From Endomychus coccineus (Eukaryota > Arthropoda > Insecta > Coleoptera > Endomychidae): 64,000 nt of DNA. Within the stretch, counting starts at the first letter, position 1. The number at the start of each line of letters is the position of its first letter. The notes under the pieces are model-generated. The model saw only the letters and a list, made by a program, of their open reading frames with translations. It was not told the origin of the DNA and made no database searches. Position numbers and translations under genes: made by a program. Location: assembly GCA_958510875.1 (NCBI GenBank), contig OY294067.1, positions 62,198,039 through 62,262,038 of the forward strand, read 5' to 3'. Below are positions 48,505 through 60,760 of the stretch, one piece after another.

Positions 48505-49974
48505 AAGTTATACTTTCTCAAATAGGATACCCTGTATTTGGGGTCAAATTTGTATTTTAGAGCTAAAATAAAGGTGAGTTGCTGTTACATGTCGTATAGT
48601 ATTTGAAATATTTTACAACATCAATTCAAAAAATTATAAAATATAAGTGATTCATGTGAAGTATCAAGTGTTACATGCTTCGTCACAAGAGAGTCTGGAG
48701 TTATAAAGGAAAATAATTATCTGTTAAAAAAGTTGTAAAGAATGGTAAAAAATTGAATTGAATTATAGTCAAATTGAAAGGTGTTTAACTCTCTTATTTG
48801 TGTATTAGGGTATCCTATACCTAACTCTAATAGTTTCTCAGATTTTTGGGTGACGATAAGTGTCATAGCGATTACTTTTGTTTACCATTAATCTCTCAAA
48901 ATATTTCTGATTCTCGTTTCTGAAAATATTTATAATGTTAAGAAGTATTGAGTTTAAGATAAAATTTTATAGTAAGTCAATCAGTGGTATTTCCTTTATC
49001 ATATAGAATGTGAAATTTTTTTTGGAATGAGAAGTACTCCTAACCCCTCAAATTATTAAAAGCACTATCCATGTATTAAAAGCGTGAATATAAAACGAAA
49101 CCCGTTTGAATAATATTTAAATAGAATTCTCCAGGCGACATTATGCTAAACACTGAAACGGTTTCGTCCTCACATATTTGTAGCCGTATCGACTAAAATT
49201 TCAGCCCGTCTATCAACATAAAAGGATCACACCAACGGACGCGTTTGCTGCGGCAGCACCCTATCCAAACGTCCAAAACAATAGGATCTTTCATTCTGTA
49301 TACGACAAGTGCGAGAATTGTGCTGCATGTACCTACTTTATATTACCCACAATTATTTAGCGTTCAAAGAAATTGTGTTGGGTTAGGGTTCTATAGGCTT
49401 CTAATAACAAAGCTCATTTCAGAATAACGAGTCTCATTTACATTCTGTACAAGTTGGTAGGATCTATTTAATCTATTTAAGAAATTAGTAACAGAATATA
49501 TAAAAAAATTCATTTTGTCTTGATTTTAATGCCACTTGAAGAGAATTGAATTTGCGCATTAGGAATCTCAGTTTATAAAAAGTATAAAGGAACCATTATT
49601 ATTTGATGGTGTTGGAGCTTCTAGTTTCAGCAAACACTTTGATGGTGTTTCATTACATCACATTCGAAGATGGTTGATCATTAACTTCACGTCAGCCGCG
49701 TCTCACTGACGTGGCAATGAGAAGGGCGAAACAGCTATCTGAGACTATAGGACGTGTTGTCACTGTGAACCAAATCTTCGTCATCAATAGATCTTTTTCT
49801 ACCGACATTGTAGTGGAAAAATTCAAATTAGCAGAGGATAAGGTATTCCTAAGACGATTTTTTATAGTTATTAGTACCTGGAAACAAAATTAAATAAAAC
49901 AAAATATTATGTACTCATAACATACACCATTGAAAAAATCAACTCTCCTAATTGGTGCCTACTATTGTTTACAT

Positions 49975-51560
49975 ATAATAATAATAATAATATTTTGTCT
50001 TTATTCACACAAGAAATTATACATAGAATATGCAAGTAAATATCATAAAAGAAAAAAAGAAAAACTAGTTAACTTATATGAACCTTAGGGCAAAGTTCAG
50101 ATGGATGAATACGGATAGTCATTCTCTGTTCTACCACTTGAACCATAATACGAAAAATAAAAAGAAAACAAAAACAATGCAATATCAACCGGACTATATC
50201 AACCTGCACTTAAGAAATCCAAAATTAAACTCCAGTTACACGGCAAACTTTTCGAGTCTTAAATATAAACATAAATAATAACACAATAACATAATAACAA
50301 TAATTTTCAATAAAATAACAAATAATCACACTCGAGAAATCACACATTCATCATGTCCCCCATTGAACACTAACCAAAACATCGAACAGATATCTTTTGA
50401 ATCCCTTCCTATTTAATTCCCTGGTAACTAAAGGAACGTTCAAAAAGTGACAACCTATGACGAGGTACCGATATCATGTCTCTCCTACGAATATTTATAT
50501 TATGCACATCAGTTCTATATGTGATTTTACTATAGAGATACGGAGGTACCTGAGAAATTACAACTGAATGGTACAAACAGGCTGATTGAAGCCTGAGCCG
50601 ATTCTTCATATTCAACCATTTAAGCTCACCTAATTTATGGGAAATGTGCTGGTATTTTCTAATACCAAATATATAACGCAACAACTATTCTGTGTCCTTT
50701 GTATTTTTGCAAGAGAGTTCACATCCAAGCATGGAAAATAAACTGATGAGCAATAATTAAACTGCGACAAAACCAATGACTCACAAGGCATTGCCTTAAC
50801 AGCGACGGGGCGACGGGGAGTTGCGCTCGTTCTGGATACAACATCCTCAAGTTAGCATAAGCCCTTTTGTTACAAAGCTTCAAGTGTTCTCTATAGCTGA
50901 AAGAGTTGTCAATAACGAGACCATATTCCTCGCTCCGTCTACTAAAGGAACCGGTGTGATATCTATCTGTAGCTTGGTTTGACTCCGTACCACGTTATGA
51001 TTAGCTACCAAGCAATAATGCCGTAGACTTCCTTGTAATAAAGTAGAGAGAATGGTTCAGAGCTATATCCACTATTAACTGTAAATCTTCATTAATTTTC
51101 TATAGAACATCTTCCGCTTCGGATATCGAGAAAGAATAACAAACTTGGGTATCGTCAGCATAATTATGCACTCGGCAGTGTTTTAAGCAGTTCGGGAAGA
51201 TATGAGTATAAATAGCAAACAACAGGGGCTCCAGGATAGAACCGTGAGGAACTCCTAATCTGACATTGACCGGATTCGAAGCAGCCTCACCCAAGACAAC
51301 CGTTTGTCTCCTATCCTTCAAATATGATCCAAACAAATTCAATGCACCAGCACCCAAGCCAATATAGCCGAGAATAACCAGCAAAACATCATGACGGATT
51401 GTATCAAAGGCCTTGATAAAGTCTAACATTAACAATACAGTGCGGTCGTGCAGCTGTGATGAGGTCTAAATCCAGACTGAACTTCGGGAAGTATATTGTT
51501 AATCGTTAGATAGCTTCTCAGTTGTATGTTAATAATCTTCTCAAGAACCTCTGATAGGAT
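49975..51560 (-). mobile_element. LINE, minus strand, with AATAAA and (ATT)n tail
   Basis: The 3' end on the minus strand reads GAATAAAGACAAAATATTATT..., a polyadenylation-type signal followed by a trinucleotide tail at about 50000-49975. The RT lies upstream at 51435-51100 and the C-terminal part at 50684-50409. The 5' end is truncated near 51560. Confidence 0.75.
50409..51560 (-). pseudogene. LINE reverse transcriptase
   Basis: The frame 51435-51100 reads MLDFIKAFDTIRHDVLL (domain A), SYLKDRRQTV, RLGVPHGSILEPLLFAIY (VPQGSIL with H for Q), and HNYADDTQV with the catalytic YADD. Later frames (50684-50409) give LKWLNMKNRLRLQSACLYH and the usual C-terminal RRRD..VPRHR pattern. A frame change between them and the GVPHG substitution suggest inactivity. 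Confidence 0.85.
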
Positions 51561-51744
51561 TTAAATAAATGATGTTTCATAATCGTTTCGTTTTCTATAC
51601 TTAGTATTGTTTCAAACTTCCACTAAATTCAGGCTGTTTACTTTGATACAAGAAATTACTTGTACATCTTTCAATACATTGATAAATTATATATATATAA
51701 TATCAGGAGGTGCTGCATGAAAACTTGAGTTGAAATGGATGTGT

Positions 51745-53215
51745 AATGATTCACAAGCTTTTATTGCGCGTGTTAATAGCTGCTACAAGAGGGGGCTGTG
51801 GAGGGAAAATAGAATAGTCAGACACATATTTTACAACTGAATTATCAGTATATTTAATTGCTTCAACATTCTGGGGAATATCTGAGTAAAGTTTTCCACA
51901 AATCAAAAGCTCTACTACGTTAGGGTTTAGAAATGATAAATTATGAAAGAGTTCACACTGTGGTTCCACTATAGCACTATAAAAAAAACATTCACCCATA
52001 TCCACTGGTAATACTGTACTGAGGAACTTTCATCTTCCATGTAGCCGTCATCAGAGTAAACGGAATTAGACATCAAAATGTGCCTCTTTAAATACTATTT
52101 GTAATTAATAGTGTGAATAAAGGATTAGCCTCAGCTGGAGATAAATCTGAATACATTAATGCCTTCTAAATTAGCTAGATATATTTCAAGAGAAATGGTA
52201 TTTAAAATATGTTCTGCTAATGCTGATATATTTACCATTATTTTTCTTTATATGGGTAAAATGTTATTCATATCGAGATAGAAAATTCCTTTTAGTTTGA
52301 CCCACGTATTATCTTGAACACGACTCACAATCGATTTAGTAAATCTCGGATTTGTCGATGTCGTGTTGCCTAAACGAATTTTCAGCTTTATCTTACATCT
52401 ATAAACGGATTGAATTGCAAATTTAGAAAATAAATTGTGGAATTTATTAATTAATGAGGGATGATAAGTAAAACTTCTGCATTATTTCAACTATTTGAAG
52501 GTAATGGTTCAAATTTGGTTAATTGATAACGTACTATTTTCCATTTTTCGTCAGAGATATTTATTGATTGATTTTCGTAGCCATTGTCCAAATCTATTTG
52601 CTGAAGTTGTATAATATCGCTGCCTGAGGGTATAATTACCTATGAACAAGGCTGTTGAATGGAGCTACTCTATAATTAATTGGTGTAGCTGAATCCGCCG
52701 GAATATACCTATTGGTTTGTGTAGCTTTTCTGTATAATGATTCCAAGTGCTACACGATTCCAATGTTAGATTTATCGTGTACGGTTATAATCTCCTATAA
52801 TTTAAAATACAAATTTAGACTTTAAAATGATAATCTTAATAAACTGTATAGCTCACCTAAGATTCATGAACCGGGTAATTCCATGAGGCCAATCATTTCA
52901 AACATTAATGGTCCTACCTATAACATAGCAAAATGATTAGTTAATGAATTTAGCATTTTCCAAGTCGCAACAAGTTTGTCTGTGAGACATTACAATATTG
53001 AAAGACTTCAAATTTGAACCTGGTGATACTGTCGTTTCATTTGATGCTGCTTCACTAATTACAAATATCCAAATCCCTGAGCTTTCCAGTATCAGTATCC
53101 CCGTTGAAAACTGCTAGAATCCTTGCGTCTTTATAAATGGAGCAAATTTGTTTACTTTTGACAAAAACTGCTATAAGCAAACAAGCAATACCTAGAGCAA
53201 TGGGCAATACACTCT
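51745..53215 (-). mobile_element. Rearranged Penelope-like element, copy B
   Basis: The inverse of copy A at 44100-45720. The GIY-YIG and 3' parts lie on the minus strand (52360-51750) and the RT part on the plus strand (52780-53200), joined near 52740 at the same breakpoint as in copy A. For example, the segments TACCTATTGGTTTGTGTAGC (52706) and the inverse of the one near 44650 match. Confidence 0.65.
52780..53200 (+). pseudogene. Penelope-like reverse transcriptase (copy B)
   Basis: On the + strand SPKIHEPGNSMRPIISNINGPTYNIAK (52850-52935) matches the PKIHKPG block. Further on, EPGDTVVSFDA (about 53020) matches the VSFDV domain A. Stops lie between. Confidence 0.7.
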
Positions 53216-53219
53216 CTCC

Positions 53220-53565
53220 TTGAAAAATCTTGGCTTCCGGACGGATTCCGCGTCACAATAGCTCGACTTGATGCCGACGTTTCTCCAACCATCACAAGTG
53301 GCATCTTCTGGGCAGGCTTGAGGCTTGAACTGAAACTGGTTCTACTAGTTTCTGTAGTCGTATATATTGTAGGAAAAATTCTTCACAATATACAGAAACT
53401 AGTAGAACCAGTTTGAGTTCAAGCTTCAAGGCTGCCCTGAAGATGCCACCTGTAATGATTGGCGGAACGTCGGCATCAAGTCGAGCTATTGTGACGCGGA
53501 ATCCATCCGGAAGCAAAGATTTTTCAAGATTCGCTATCCGCGGAAGTCTACTATTCAAGACACTC
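53220..53565. repeat. Penelope-like terminal hairpin with hammerhead-like cores
   Basis: Arms of about 150 bp are inverse copies meeting near 53370. On the + strand the block CTGAAGATGCCACC...TTGGCGGAACGTCGGCATC (53437-53476) has the CTGANGA core and a GCCA/TGGC stem II, but reads GGAA where the second core is GAAA. Confidence 0.6.
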
Positions 53566-53689
53566 TCTCCTTATCTGACCAATAGTTTTCTGAGAGAACT
53601 TGAAACATCCTTTAAGTCACAATGAAATCAGTTTCCAAAAGTAAGGTATAGATATATTCTATGTTGATGATATTTCCGTGATTATTAGA

Positions 53690-54378
53690 TTTTTTTGAAT
53701 AGTAGACTTCCGCTGATAGCTAATCTTGAAAATTCTTGTCTTCTGCGTCAGAATAAATGCTGACGTTTCGCCAACTATTATAGGTGGCATCTTCAGAGCA
53801 GGCTTGAGGCTTGAACTGAAACTGATTCTTTTGGTTTCTGTAGCGGTATTTATTGTGGGAAAAAACCTTCACGCTACACAGTTCACTGCCTTTATGCCGG
53901 TGGTTAACTCCATTCTGGCACCTGATCCTGCCGTTGTGGAAGTTTCGAGGACGGGTTTCCAACTTTTGGAAAGGTAATATTCTGAGTCACGGTTTAGATT
54001 ATTTGGATGTATTAGGATTTCCATGCAAAATTGGACCAGCGAATTTGAGAAACTTCAGCAAATAGCGTTGGGCCATGGTCACGACAAATCTTTGATCAAT
54101 AATTTCCTTTCTGAACAAAAAAGAACTAAACAAATTAGAACCACTACCGTCAAATAGATCAATAAAGTTCGAAAAATCCACTTATCATCCTTCAGTAATT
54201 AATAAATATGTGAAAACCAGTCTACACATTTTTAATTTACTTCACTCTCATGATGTCTAGTTGGTAGTTCCTCAGTACTAAGATTTTTAGTGGATAAGGG
54301 TGGCTATTTCTTCTTTATGGTATTATAGTATGTGCACAGTGTGAACTCTTTTATTCTGCTCAATTGTACTCAAACTTT
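53690..54378. mobile_element. Penelope-like terminal and 3' fragment
   Basis: On the minus strand, CTGAAGATGCCACC...TTGGCGAAACGTCAGC (53796-53760) is the best-preserved copy of this hammerhead-like block. The sequence to 53990 matches the arm at 20.87-20.96 kb. The part at 54190-54378 resembles the PLE 3' region of copies A and B (the CACAGTGTGAACTC segment). A Helentron has inserted at 54379. Confidence 0.55.
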
Positions 54379-54379
54379 T

Positions 54380-55460
54380 AAGCTATTGCATAGCTTTTAT
54401 CGCGGGCTTTGAGCGCGGCGACCGGATCAAGAAATTCCGTAACGAAAATAAAACCTAACACCCCCCACTCCGCCTACCATGTAGCTCGGCCGAGCGTTCC
54501 CTTAACGTGTATGTATATGGTACGACTGTACGAAGCTCGCACGGATCGAGAAGAGCTCCTCCGAAATCGGACGAATACGTAAGCAGCTGTTTGTGAGAAA
54601 GTATATAGGTGTATAGGTATCTATCATATCTTTATAATGCCACACTCACCGCATGTGCGCCCCGTAATTATACATGTAGGTATATATACTGTTGTAGATA
54701 CTGTTCCAAAAGGTGGGTTAGCTATTTACCAAAATAATAATAATGTTACTAATATTATGACTCCGAATATTGAAATAAATATTGCACACGTTAGCGATGT
54801 TGGCGCTCATTTCTTGGAGATATTTGTGCGTGCTTATGCAAACTTAGAAATGGCCTACACATAGTCATGGTAGCAATTTACATTTATCCGAATCCAGGAC
54901 GAGGTAGAGCATTTTATTCATCGCACTTCACTGGAGTACACTGAAGAAGGGTCGAAAATACTTGGTACAAATGGTAATAAATTTCCACTTATCTTGGCTG
55001 GCGATTTCAACATCAACTTCGCTGATAAAAAATCAGAGCGGCTGACAACTTTTCTTTCGGAAAAATTGAATTTGAAAATGAATAATGATCCACAACAATC
55101 CATAACGAAATATGGGACCACCATTGACGCGGTATTTTCCAGATATTTAGAGGATATCAAGTCTCAAACTTATGTTTCTTATTTCAGTTACCATAAGCCT
55201 ATAGTTTCAATGATAAAAATTCCTGAATAACCTACATGCATTGTAAGATAATAAAAATATTTTAAGCGATATTAACTTCTCATTTATTCAATAAAAGAAA
55301 AAAATTTGTTTTCTTATCGGTCACCGCTCAAAAAGTGTAGCTTGAATAAATATCAAAGCAAAAAAAAATACTGCATAAATAAAAAATAAATAAATAATTG
55401 CATAAGTTGATAAAAAATGCTATGTAATAGCTTTACCGCGACAGTCCAAGAGTGCCACAC
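54380..55460 (+). mobile_element. Short Helentron derivative
   Basis: The left part starts AAGCTATTGCATAGC (54380-54394), followed by TTTATCGCGGGCTTTGAGCG. The right part has the inverse GCTATGTAATAGCTT (55418-55432), followed by TACCGCGACAGTCC...GTGCCACACG. These paired subterminal inverted repeats are characteristic of Helentrons. Both flanks are T-runs, matching T-T insertion. Only an endonuclease fragment is left inside. Confidence 0.75.
54690..55230 (+). pseudogene. Helentron endonuclease (EEP-type) fragment
   Basis: The frames give KGGLAIYQNNNNVTNIMTPNIEI, then, after a frameshift near 54800, the HRTS/EYTEEGSKILGTNG region. LILAGDFNINFADKKSERLTTF (54994-) holds the GDFN metal-binding motif of the endonuclease/exonuclease/phosphatase fold. 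TKYGTTIDAVFSRYL and SYFSYHKPIVSM follow. The N-terminal third, including the catalytic Glu, is missing. Confidence 0.75.
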
Positions 55461-55957
55461 GTTTTTTTTTTATTTCAATTTTTGGGGTAGAGAATACTAA
55501 CTTCTCCTCGTTTCTTGTATTAAATGTACTCCGAGGCCTGTGCCACTGTTTATTCCCTAGTGATTTCCTTGAGAAAAAACGTAAGAATACTTACTAGATT
55601 CATGTCGCCAAAAAGTATCATTTGAAAGTTACCTGGGTTTGAAGTTAGTGCTATAAATGTACATACTACAATAATTTTCCCATTTTACATTTAGTTTCAA
55701 TTCAAACGTAACTTATGCATAAAAGCATCAGATCGTGCGATAAAATTCGCTATTCTCATGCAATACCGCGACAAAACTTATTTTCAAACAGTCAAATGAC
55801 CTATATGATATCAGTTTACTCTCAACAATGTTTTAATGCCAGCGCTGCGGCAAGTAGTTACGTATATTTTATCCAATCGTAGACAGCCCAACCGAAAATA
55901 GTATATATATATAGTCGAGGAAATGAAGGATTCCACCTCCCATCGTTTGCACAGTAA

Positions 55958-58325
55958 GATGGATCGAAATGCGTTTTTCTGTACTCGTTTCAGAAAGTCA
56001 TTTAGAAAGTTTGCGCCACTTTTGTTTTTTGTGGAAATCCGTTATTGCTTATGTGTAGCGATAAAATGTATTTTTCCAAGTGCACTTTTTGAGGTGAGTA
56101 AAAAAAATTACTCGGTGAATAATGCTTAAAACTGGCTCGAATCGGGCTTCGGGGGTTTTCGAGCTCCCTGAACACGAATATATTGTCCAAAAAATTCCCC
56201 CGAGATCACCTTGGATGATCCTCGGGGTATCTGGAGGGTCCTGACGCCCTGGATATTGAAATTTATTTTTAATGCTTGTCAATTGATCATGTGAGGTTAT
56301 GAAGGTCGCTGATGATGAGTACGAGATCCAAAAACTTTCCTGAATACCTGGGTTCATTCCAGGGGTCCCCGACGGCCTGCATAGTTAATTCATCTTCTAA
56401 GAAATTCGTCAATTTAATTCATAGTATAATTAATATGCAACAAACTCTGGTTCTCTGGGTTGTTTTATGTCGCTGATCACGATTATGACACTCAGAAGGT
56501 TTCACAAATCACCTGGGTTGTTTCCAGGGTCTCTGGGTACCTAGACGACTTGAAAGCGACCCCAGGTAGTTTGAAGAACTTTTTGAGTAGCATAATCGGG
56601 ATCAGCGACCTCAAAAACCCCCGACAGTCAGAATTTTTGCATATTATAGAGAAAAATTTCTAGAAGATGACCTAGTTATTCAGGTACTCAAGGACCTCGG
56701 ATGACCCCAGGTATTTCCTGAAAGTTTTTGGATGTCGTATTCATCATCAGAAACCTTAATAGCCTCACTACACCAGTTGACAAACATTAAAATACGATTT
56801 TTAATGAAATTCATTGAAATCCAGGACATCAGGACCCACAAATACCCCGGGGGTAACGTTCAAGGTGACCTCGGGGAAGTTTTTGGTCACCATAATCGTG
56901 TTCAGTGGCGATGAAATCCGCCAACAGATCCAGTTTTAGTCATTATTCACCGAGTAATTAATTCTTTTTTACTCACCTCAAAAAGTGCACTTGAAAATTC
57001 ACTTCTTCGCTGCATAAATGCCAGAACGAATTTCCACAAAACAAACACGCCACAAACTTTCGGCGTAGAATAAGAAAGAAACGAATTATAGAAAAATATC
57101 AACGAATTCCCAGGTGATGACCGAGACTTACAAGTCGTTTAGGTTCCCGGGGATTCTGGAAATGATCCCATGTAATATTTTTGAATAGCATAATCATGAT
57201 CAGCGACCTCGAGAACCCCCGACAGTCAGAATTTTTGCATATTATAGAGAAAAATTTCTAGAAGATGACCTAGTTATTCAGGTACTCAAGGACCCCGGAT
57301 GACCCCAGGTATTTCCTGAAAGTTTTTGGATGTCGTATTCATCATCAGAAACCTTAATAGCCTCACTACACCAGTTGACAAACATTAAAATACGATTTTT
57401 AATGAAATTCATCGAAATCCAGGGCATCAGGACCCACACATACCCCGCGGGTATCGTTCAATGTGACCTCGGGGAATTTTTTGGTCACCATAATCGTGTT
57501 CAGTGGTGACGAAAACCGCCAACAGAGCCAGTTTCAGTCATTATTCACCGAGAAATTAATTCTTTTTTACTCACCTCAAAAAGTGCACTTGAAAATTCAC
57601 TTTTTCGCTGCATAAATGCCAGAACGAATTTCCACAAAACAAACACGCCACAAACTTTCGGCGTAGAATAAGAAACGAATTATAGAAAAATATCAACGAA
57701 TTCCCAGGTGATGACACAGACTTACAAGTCGTTTAGGTTCCCAGGGATCCTGGAAATGACCCCATGTAATATTTTTGAGTAGCATAATCATGATCAGCGA
57801 CCTCAAAAACCCCCGACAGTCAGAATTTGTTGCATATAATGAAGAAAAGTTAACGAATTTCTATAAGATGACATAGTTATTCAGGTCTCCAAGGACCCCG
57901 AATGACCACAGGTATTTCGTGAATGTTTTTGGATGTCGTATTCATCATCCGAGACCTTAATAGCATCATTTTACCAGTTGATAAACTTTATTAATTAATT
58001 TTTAATGAAATTCATCGAAATCCAAGGCATCAGGACCCCCAGATACCCCAGGGATCATCCAAGGTGACATCGGTGAGCTTTTTGGACATCATAATCGTGT
58101 TCGGCGATCACGAAAGTCCCCTAGAGACCGATTCGTGCCAGTTTTAGTCATTACCCACCGAGTAATTAGTTTCTTTCACTCACCTTAAAAAGTGTAATAG
58201 AAAAAATTAATTTTTATGCTTCACAAATGCAATAACGAATTTCCACAAAAAAACAAACGCAGCACAAACTTTCTAAATGACCATCTGAATCGAGTACAGA
58301 TAAACGCGGTTGAATCCATGTTGAA
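55958..58325. mobile_element. Foldback element with internal tandem repeat
   Basis: Inverse arms of about 170-190 bp: 55958-56130 (CTGTACTCGTTTCAG..., CATTTAGAAAGTTTG, CACTTTTTGAGGTGAGT) against the complement of about 58150-58325. Between them lie about 2.7 copies of a roughly 595-bp unit, plus an inverse portion in 56140-56480. No coding sequence. The phrase GATCAGCGACCTC also occurs in the 10-11 kb foldback element. Confidence 0.8.
56577..58190. repeat. Tandem repeat, unit about 595 bp, about 2.7 copies
   Basis: GACAGTCAGAATTT starts at 56624, 57221 and 57815, giving periods of 597 and 594 bp. Units 1 and 2 are very similar over their length; unit 3 is more diverged and incomplete. Confidence 0.9.
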
Positions 58326-58346
58326 CCTATTGTTCAACATGGATTC
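58312..58346. repeat. Perfect 15-bp inverted repeat
   Basis: GAATCCATGTTGAAC, a 5-bp spacer (CTATT), then the exact inverse. It sits at the right edge of the foldback element. Confidence 0.9.
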
Positions 58347-58349
58347 TTG

Positions 58350-59640
58350 CGGTCTTGTTTTTTTACAAAAGATAAATTGAATTCATTAACGAGTATCTAC
58401 AACAATGAGCATGTTCATGTTTTGATCATAAGTGAAGTCATTTTCATTGAAAAATATTAACAGATATGGTTTGAGTTGCCTATTTTCGGGTAGCTGAACT
58501 TATGAGAGCACTATATCCGGAATTGAGCTAGCATTCTCGAATCTCATAATGTTTTATATGTGGTCTAATCATTTTTTTAACTGTAATATTTATGAATAAG
58601 TCTTTTCTCATTACGCAAAATTCCCCTAGACTATGTCTCGTAAAATTAAAGAAAGATATGGTTCAAGATACATTTTATTCGGTTTTCTACTGGGATTATG
58701 ACATTATTTAATCCATGATGTTGATGATCAACACATTCGGAAATTATAGAAGAATAGTGCGGAATCTTGAATTCATAAGTTACATCGTTTATTTATTTAA
58801 TGATACCAAGGCTGGTATCAAGGCCAAGGAGAAGAAAAATAACATCGCTGCAACGAATCAATTCATTCCTGGCGGATGAAGGGACTGAATGAATTCCGAG
58901 TATGTACGAAAAAAAAGGTAATTCCACAACGATGTCTTAACAGTTGCCAATCGATTAAGAGCCAACGTAAACTTCCTTCCTGCTGCAATTTCATTTATCA
59001 ATATCCTGACAGACAAATAAGTGAATGTCTGGAAATATATTACAGTTTCACATTTTCCGCAGCGGTCTTTCACAGTTGTTTTAATTCATGCACTCGTTTT
59101 CCGAAAACTCATTAATTTCATTCATCACAATTGAAATGCATTTTGAAGGGTACGTGAAGCGGGCAGGTTGCGAGAAATGTAAATTTTATTTCAAAAGCGC
59201 TGACTTCAATTCAAAGTGAAAAGGGTACTTATAGCAGGTATCCAATGTCATTGTCTTATATTGAGCATACATCCTAATTGGAAATAAAGCAAGGGCTTTA
59301 TGCTCAAATAAATCAATAATAAAATATGCTGCGTCTCAAGTCTCATTATACAACGAATATTAGCAGTATGGCTGTAGCTCTCTGTCTCTCAACATACCTT
59401 GAATTTTCTTGGAAGCAATGAACTATTTATTTTTATACTTATTTCATCTTCTTGTTATTCTATATGAGGTACCACTATGGAATGTAATAATTATAATATC
59501 ATCCTTTTTCCTCTTTAAATTAGAACTTATCTAAAGCACATTTAAACTGCGATTCAGCCATTTATCAAAGACAAATGTAAACTGAATCTGAACTAAGATT
59601 ATTAAAGGAAGCGAAATACTATACAAGCCAAATTTCGGCA
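58350..59640. other. Non-coding stretch
   Basis: I see no gene here. Confidence 0.45.
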
Positions 59641-59651
59641 AGGATCAATTA

Positions 59652-59775
59652 AATAGTATATTACGTTAGTAGTGTGGAAAGTGACCCATTTCACATGAGT
59701 GGGAGAATGTGGCGCCTCGTGCGACAATCCCACGAGTGTGAAATGGCACTTTCCACACAAGTAATGTACACTATT
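59652..59775. repeat. Palindrome of about 125 bp next to the recombinase element
   Basis: Two arms of about 52 bp (59652-59704 and 59723-59775) are inverse with few mismatches, centred on a roughly 18-bp spacer. For example, GTGTGGAAAGTG at 59673 matches CACTTTCCACAC at 59748. Confidence 0.8.
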
Positions 59776-60760
59776 TTCCGACGACCACAGATTAATGCAT
59801 AATTGCAAAAAAATTAATATATTTTCACTTTATTTTGAGAATTTGAGAATTTTACAAAGAAAAGTAATAATTGAACAAGATTACTGCTTAGAATTGTAGA
59901 AATTAAAAGTAATATTATTATTATTACAATTAGTAAATTGTAATGGACTTTGCAATGAGGAGTTAGACAGATTGTTCTCTGTTATTTGTACACTATGTAC
60001 AGTAGTAGACTCGATGTCAGTTTCTCGAAGAGACGGAGTCACTGCTGATGGCACCCATAATTTTATTGGCAATATTCAACCTGTTAGTAGCAGGATCGTC
60101 AATATAGTCTTCTGCGACTTTGGACGATTTCCAACCCCCATGTCTTTTCAGAGGAGTTAGATCTCCTCCTGCATCTACTAATATAGTAGCAGAAGAACGG
60201 CGAAATGAATGCCCTGTGTATTTTTCAGGATCCTTCAGATTTAAAAATGTTGCCACTACTCTAGGTATATTGCCAATTTTGTTAATGCCCACTACTTGTT
60301 TTGTGCATTTTTGGTCTCTATAATTAAGAAAAAAGCGTGTTTCGGTAGTTGGCGGTCTTAATTTGGCATATTTTTAAGCTATTGCATATAGCTTTTATCG
60401 CGGGCTTTGAGCGCGGCGACCGAATCAAGAAATTCCGTAACCAAAAATAATGTAAGACCTAAACACCTAACACTTGTCAAATTAATTAATTAATTTGAAG
60501 TTTATAAAAGTGAGAAATTTCGCTATTTTATACGAATGTTATAACACTCTAGCGCTTTAGACTCCGGGATTTTCACGTGGCCTATCGAAATTAGAAGGTT
60601 CGAATTATCTAAAAACATAATTGCTTGAACTCCAGACGTCCTATGTAATTAGCTACGAACGAAATCATTTTGACATATGCCTGTAGGAGCTCGCTACGCG
60701 TCAGTTAGAGTTTATACGTTAGACGCGCGTAGCAGAGACCTGAGAGTACCTGTTTCTATC

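Larger units (their letters stand above)
45721..49970. other. Non-coding stretch, A-rich between 46.8 and 48.4 kb
   Basis: No gene was recognised. ATACAGGGT (46779-46787) and its inverse ACCCTGTAT (48529-48537) may be termini of a non-autonomous transposon. A TATA-plus-initiator segment lies at 47525-47560 and is listed separately. The frame at 49711-49893 has no recognised domain. Confidence 0.4.

Noticed and set aside
49711..49893. 60-codon + frame near 49.7 kb, considered as a transposase helix-turn-helix
   Set aside because: The motif fit is too weak, and no catalytic blocks follow.
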